From: Gammaproteobacteria bacterium
GTDB taxonomy: Bacteria > Pseudomonadota > Gammaproteobacteria > Pseudomonadales > Pseudohongiellaceae
Length of the DNA stretch: 7,151 nucleotides
Assembly (NCBI GenBank): GCA_003514305.1
Contig: DORE01000101.1
Location: 1 to 7,151, forward strand
Direction of reading: 5' to 3'
Part shown: positions 7,071 to 7,151 of the stretch, one piece after another
Position numbering within the stretch: position 1 is the stretch's first letter
Layout of the letters: every line of letters starts with the position of its first letter
The notes under the pieces: model-generated
Database searches by the model: none
What the model was told of the DNA's origin: nothing
The model's input: the letters and a program-made list of their open reading frames with translations, nothing else
Program-made: the position numbers and the translations under genes

Positions 7071-7082
7071 CGTTTGGGCAAA

Positions 7083-7091
7083 ATTTTACCA
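7083..7091 (-). promoter_or_regulatory. Possible extended -10 promoter of the acyltransferase gene
   Basis: The minus strand reads TGGTAAAAT, a TGn extended -10 with five of six consensus bases, 12 nt before the ATG. No good -35 box is seen, which extended -10 promoters can do without. The message would have a leader of only about 6 nt. The remaining gap up to the window edge (7092-7151) shows a TATATA stretch at 7115-7120 and no gene I can support. Confidence 0.35.
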
Positions 7092-7151
7092 AAATTGATT
7101 CACGTCACTAGACCTATATAGAGCCATCAGGATAAATAGGTATGTGGCCAT

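Noticed and set aside
7115..7120. TATATA as the acyltransferase -10 box
   Set aside because: No -35 box at proper spacing; the TGnTAAAAT nearer the gene is better.
7086..7151. A short open stretch on the minus strand ending at a stop at 7086, possibly the tail of an upstream gene
   Set aside because: Only about 21 codons are visible, with no recognisable motif, and any frame this short may be open by chance.

Overview
The window looks like chromosomal housekeeping DNA from a gammaproteobacterium, possibly a marine or free-living lineage. The evidence is a ribF-ileS-fkpB-ispH cluster with close protein similarity to the E. coli versions, an IleRS with the C-terminal four-cysteine zinc finger, and a 581-residue acyltransferase/GNAT fusion of the ornithine-lipid-synthase (OlsF) type. 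The exact genus cannot be read from the sequence. Every supported gene lies on the minus strand, so reading order runs from the right edge to the left.

Right part (7151 to 5053): 81 nt of non-coding DNA with a possible extended -10 promoter leads into the two-domain acyltransferase gene (7070-5325). After 32 nt comes a small two-helix membrane protein of unknown function (5292-5053), with a TATAAT box only 6 nt before its ATG. The small gene may be co-transcribed with the acyltransferase gene or made from a leaderless message.

Centre and left (5052 to 1): an 85-nt gap carries a convincing promoter (TATAAT at 5003-4998) with short nested inverted repeats. It drives ribF (FMN/FAD synthesis), then ileS (isoleucyl-tRNA synthetase), fkpB (FKBP-type peptidyl-prolyl isomerase) and ispH (last step of the MEP isoprenoid pathway, cut by the left edge). 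Gaps are 24 nt, 16 nt and a 4-nt ATGA overlap, so this is almost certainly one operon. The genes share no pathway; the order is an old conserved arrangement.

The main oddity is what is absent. In E. coli and many relatives lspA (lipoprotein signal peptidase) sits between ileS and fkpB. Here those genes are 16 nt apart, and 15 of those 16 nt form a perfect palindrome. IleRS has also lost three of the four cysteines of its internal (CP region) zinc site while keeping the C-terminal zinc finger, and none of the six genes has a good Shine-Dalgarno sequence. I see no mobile element, CRISPR array, RNA gene or obviously new system; no gene-free stretch exceeds 86 nt.
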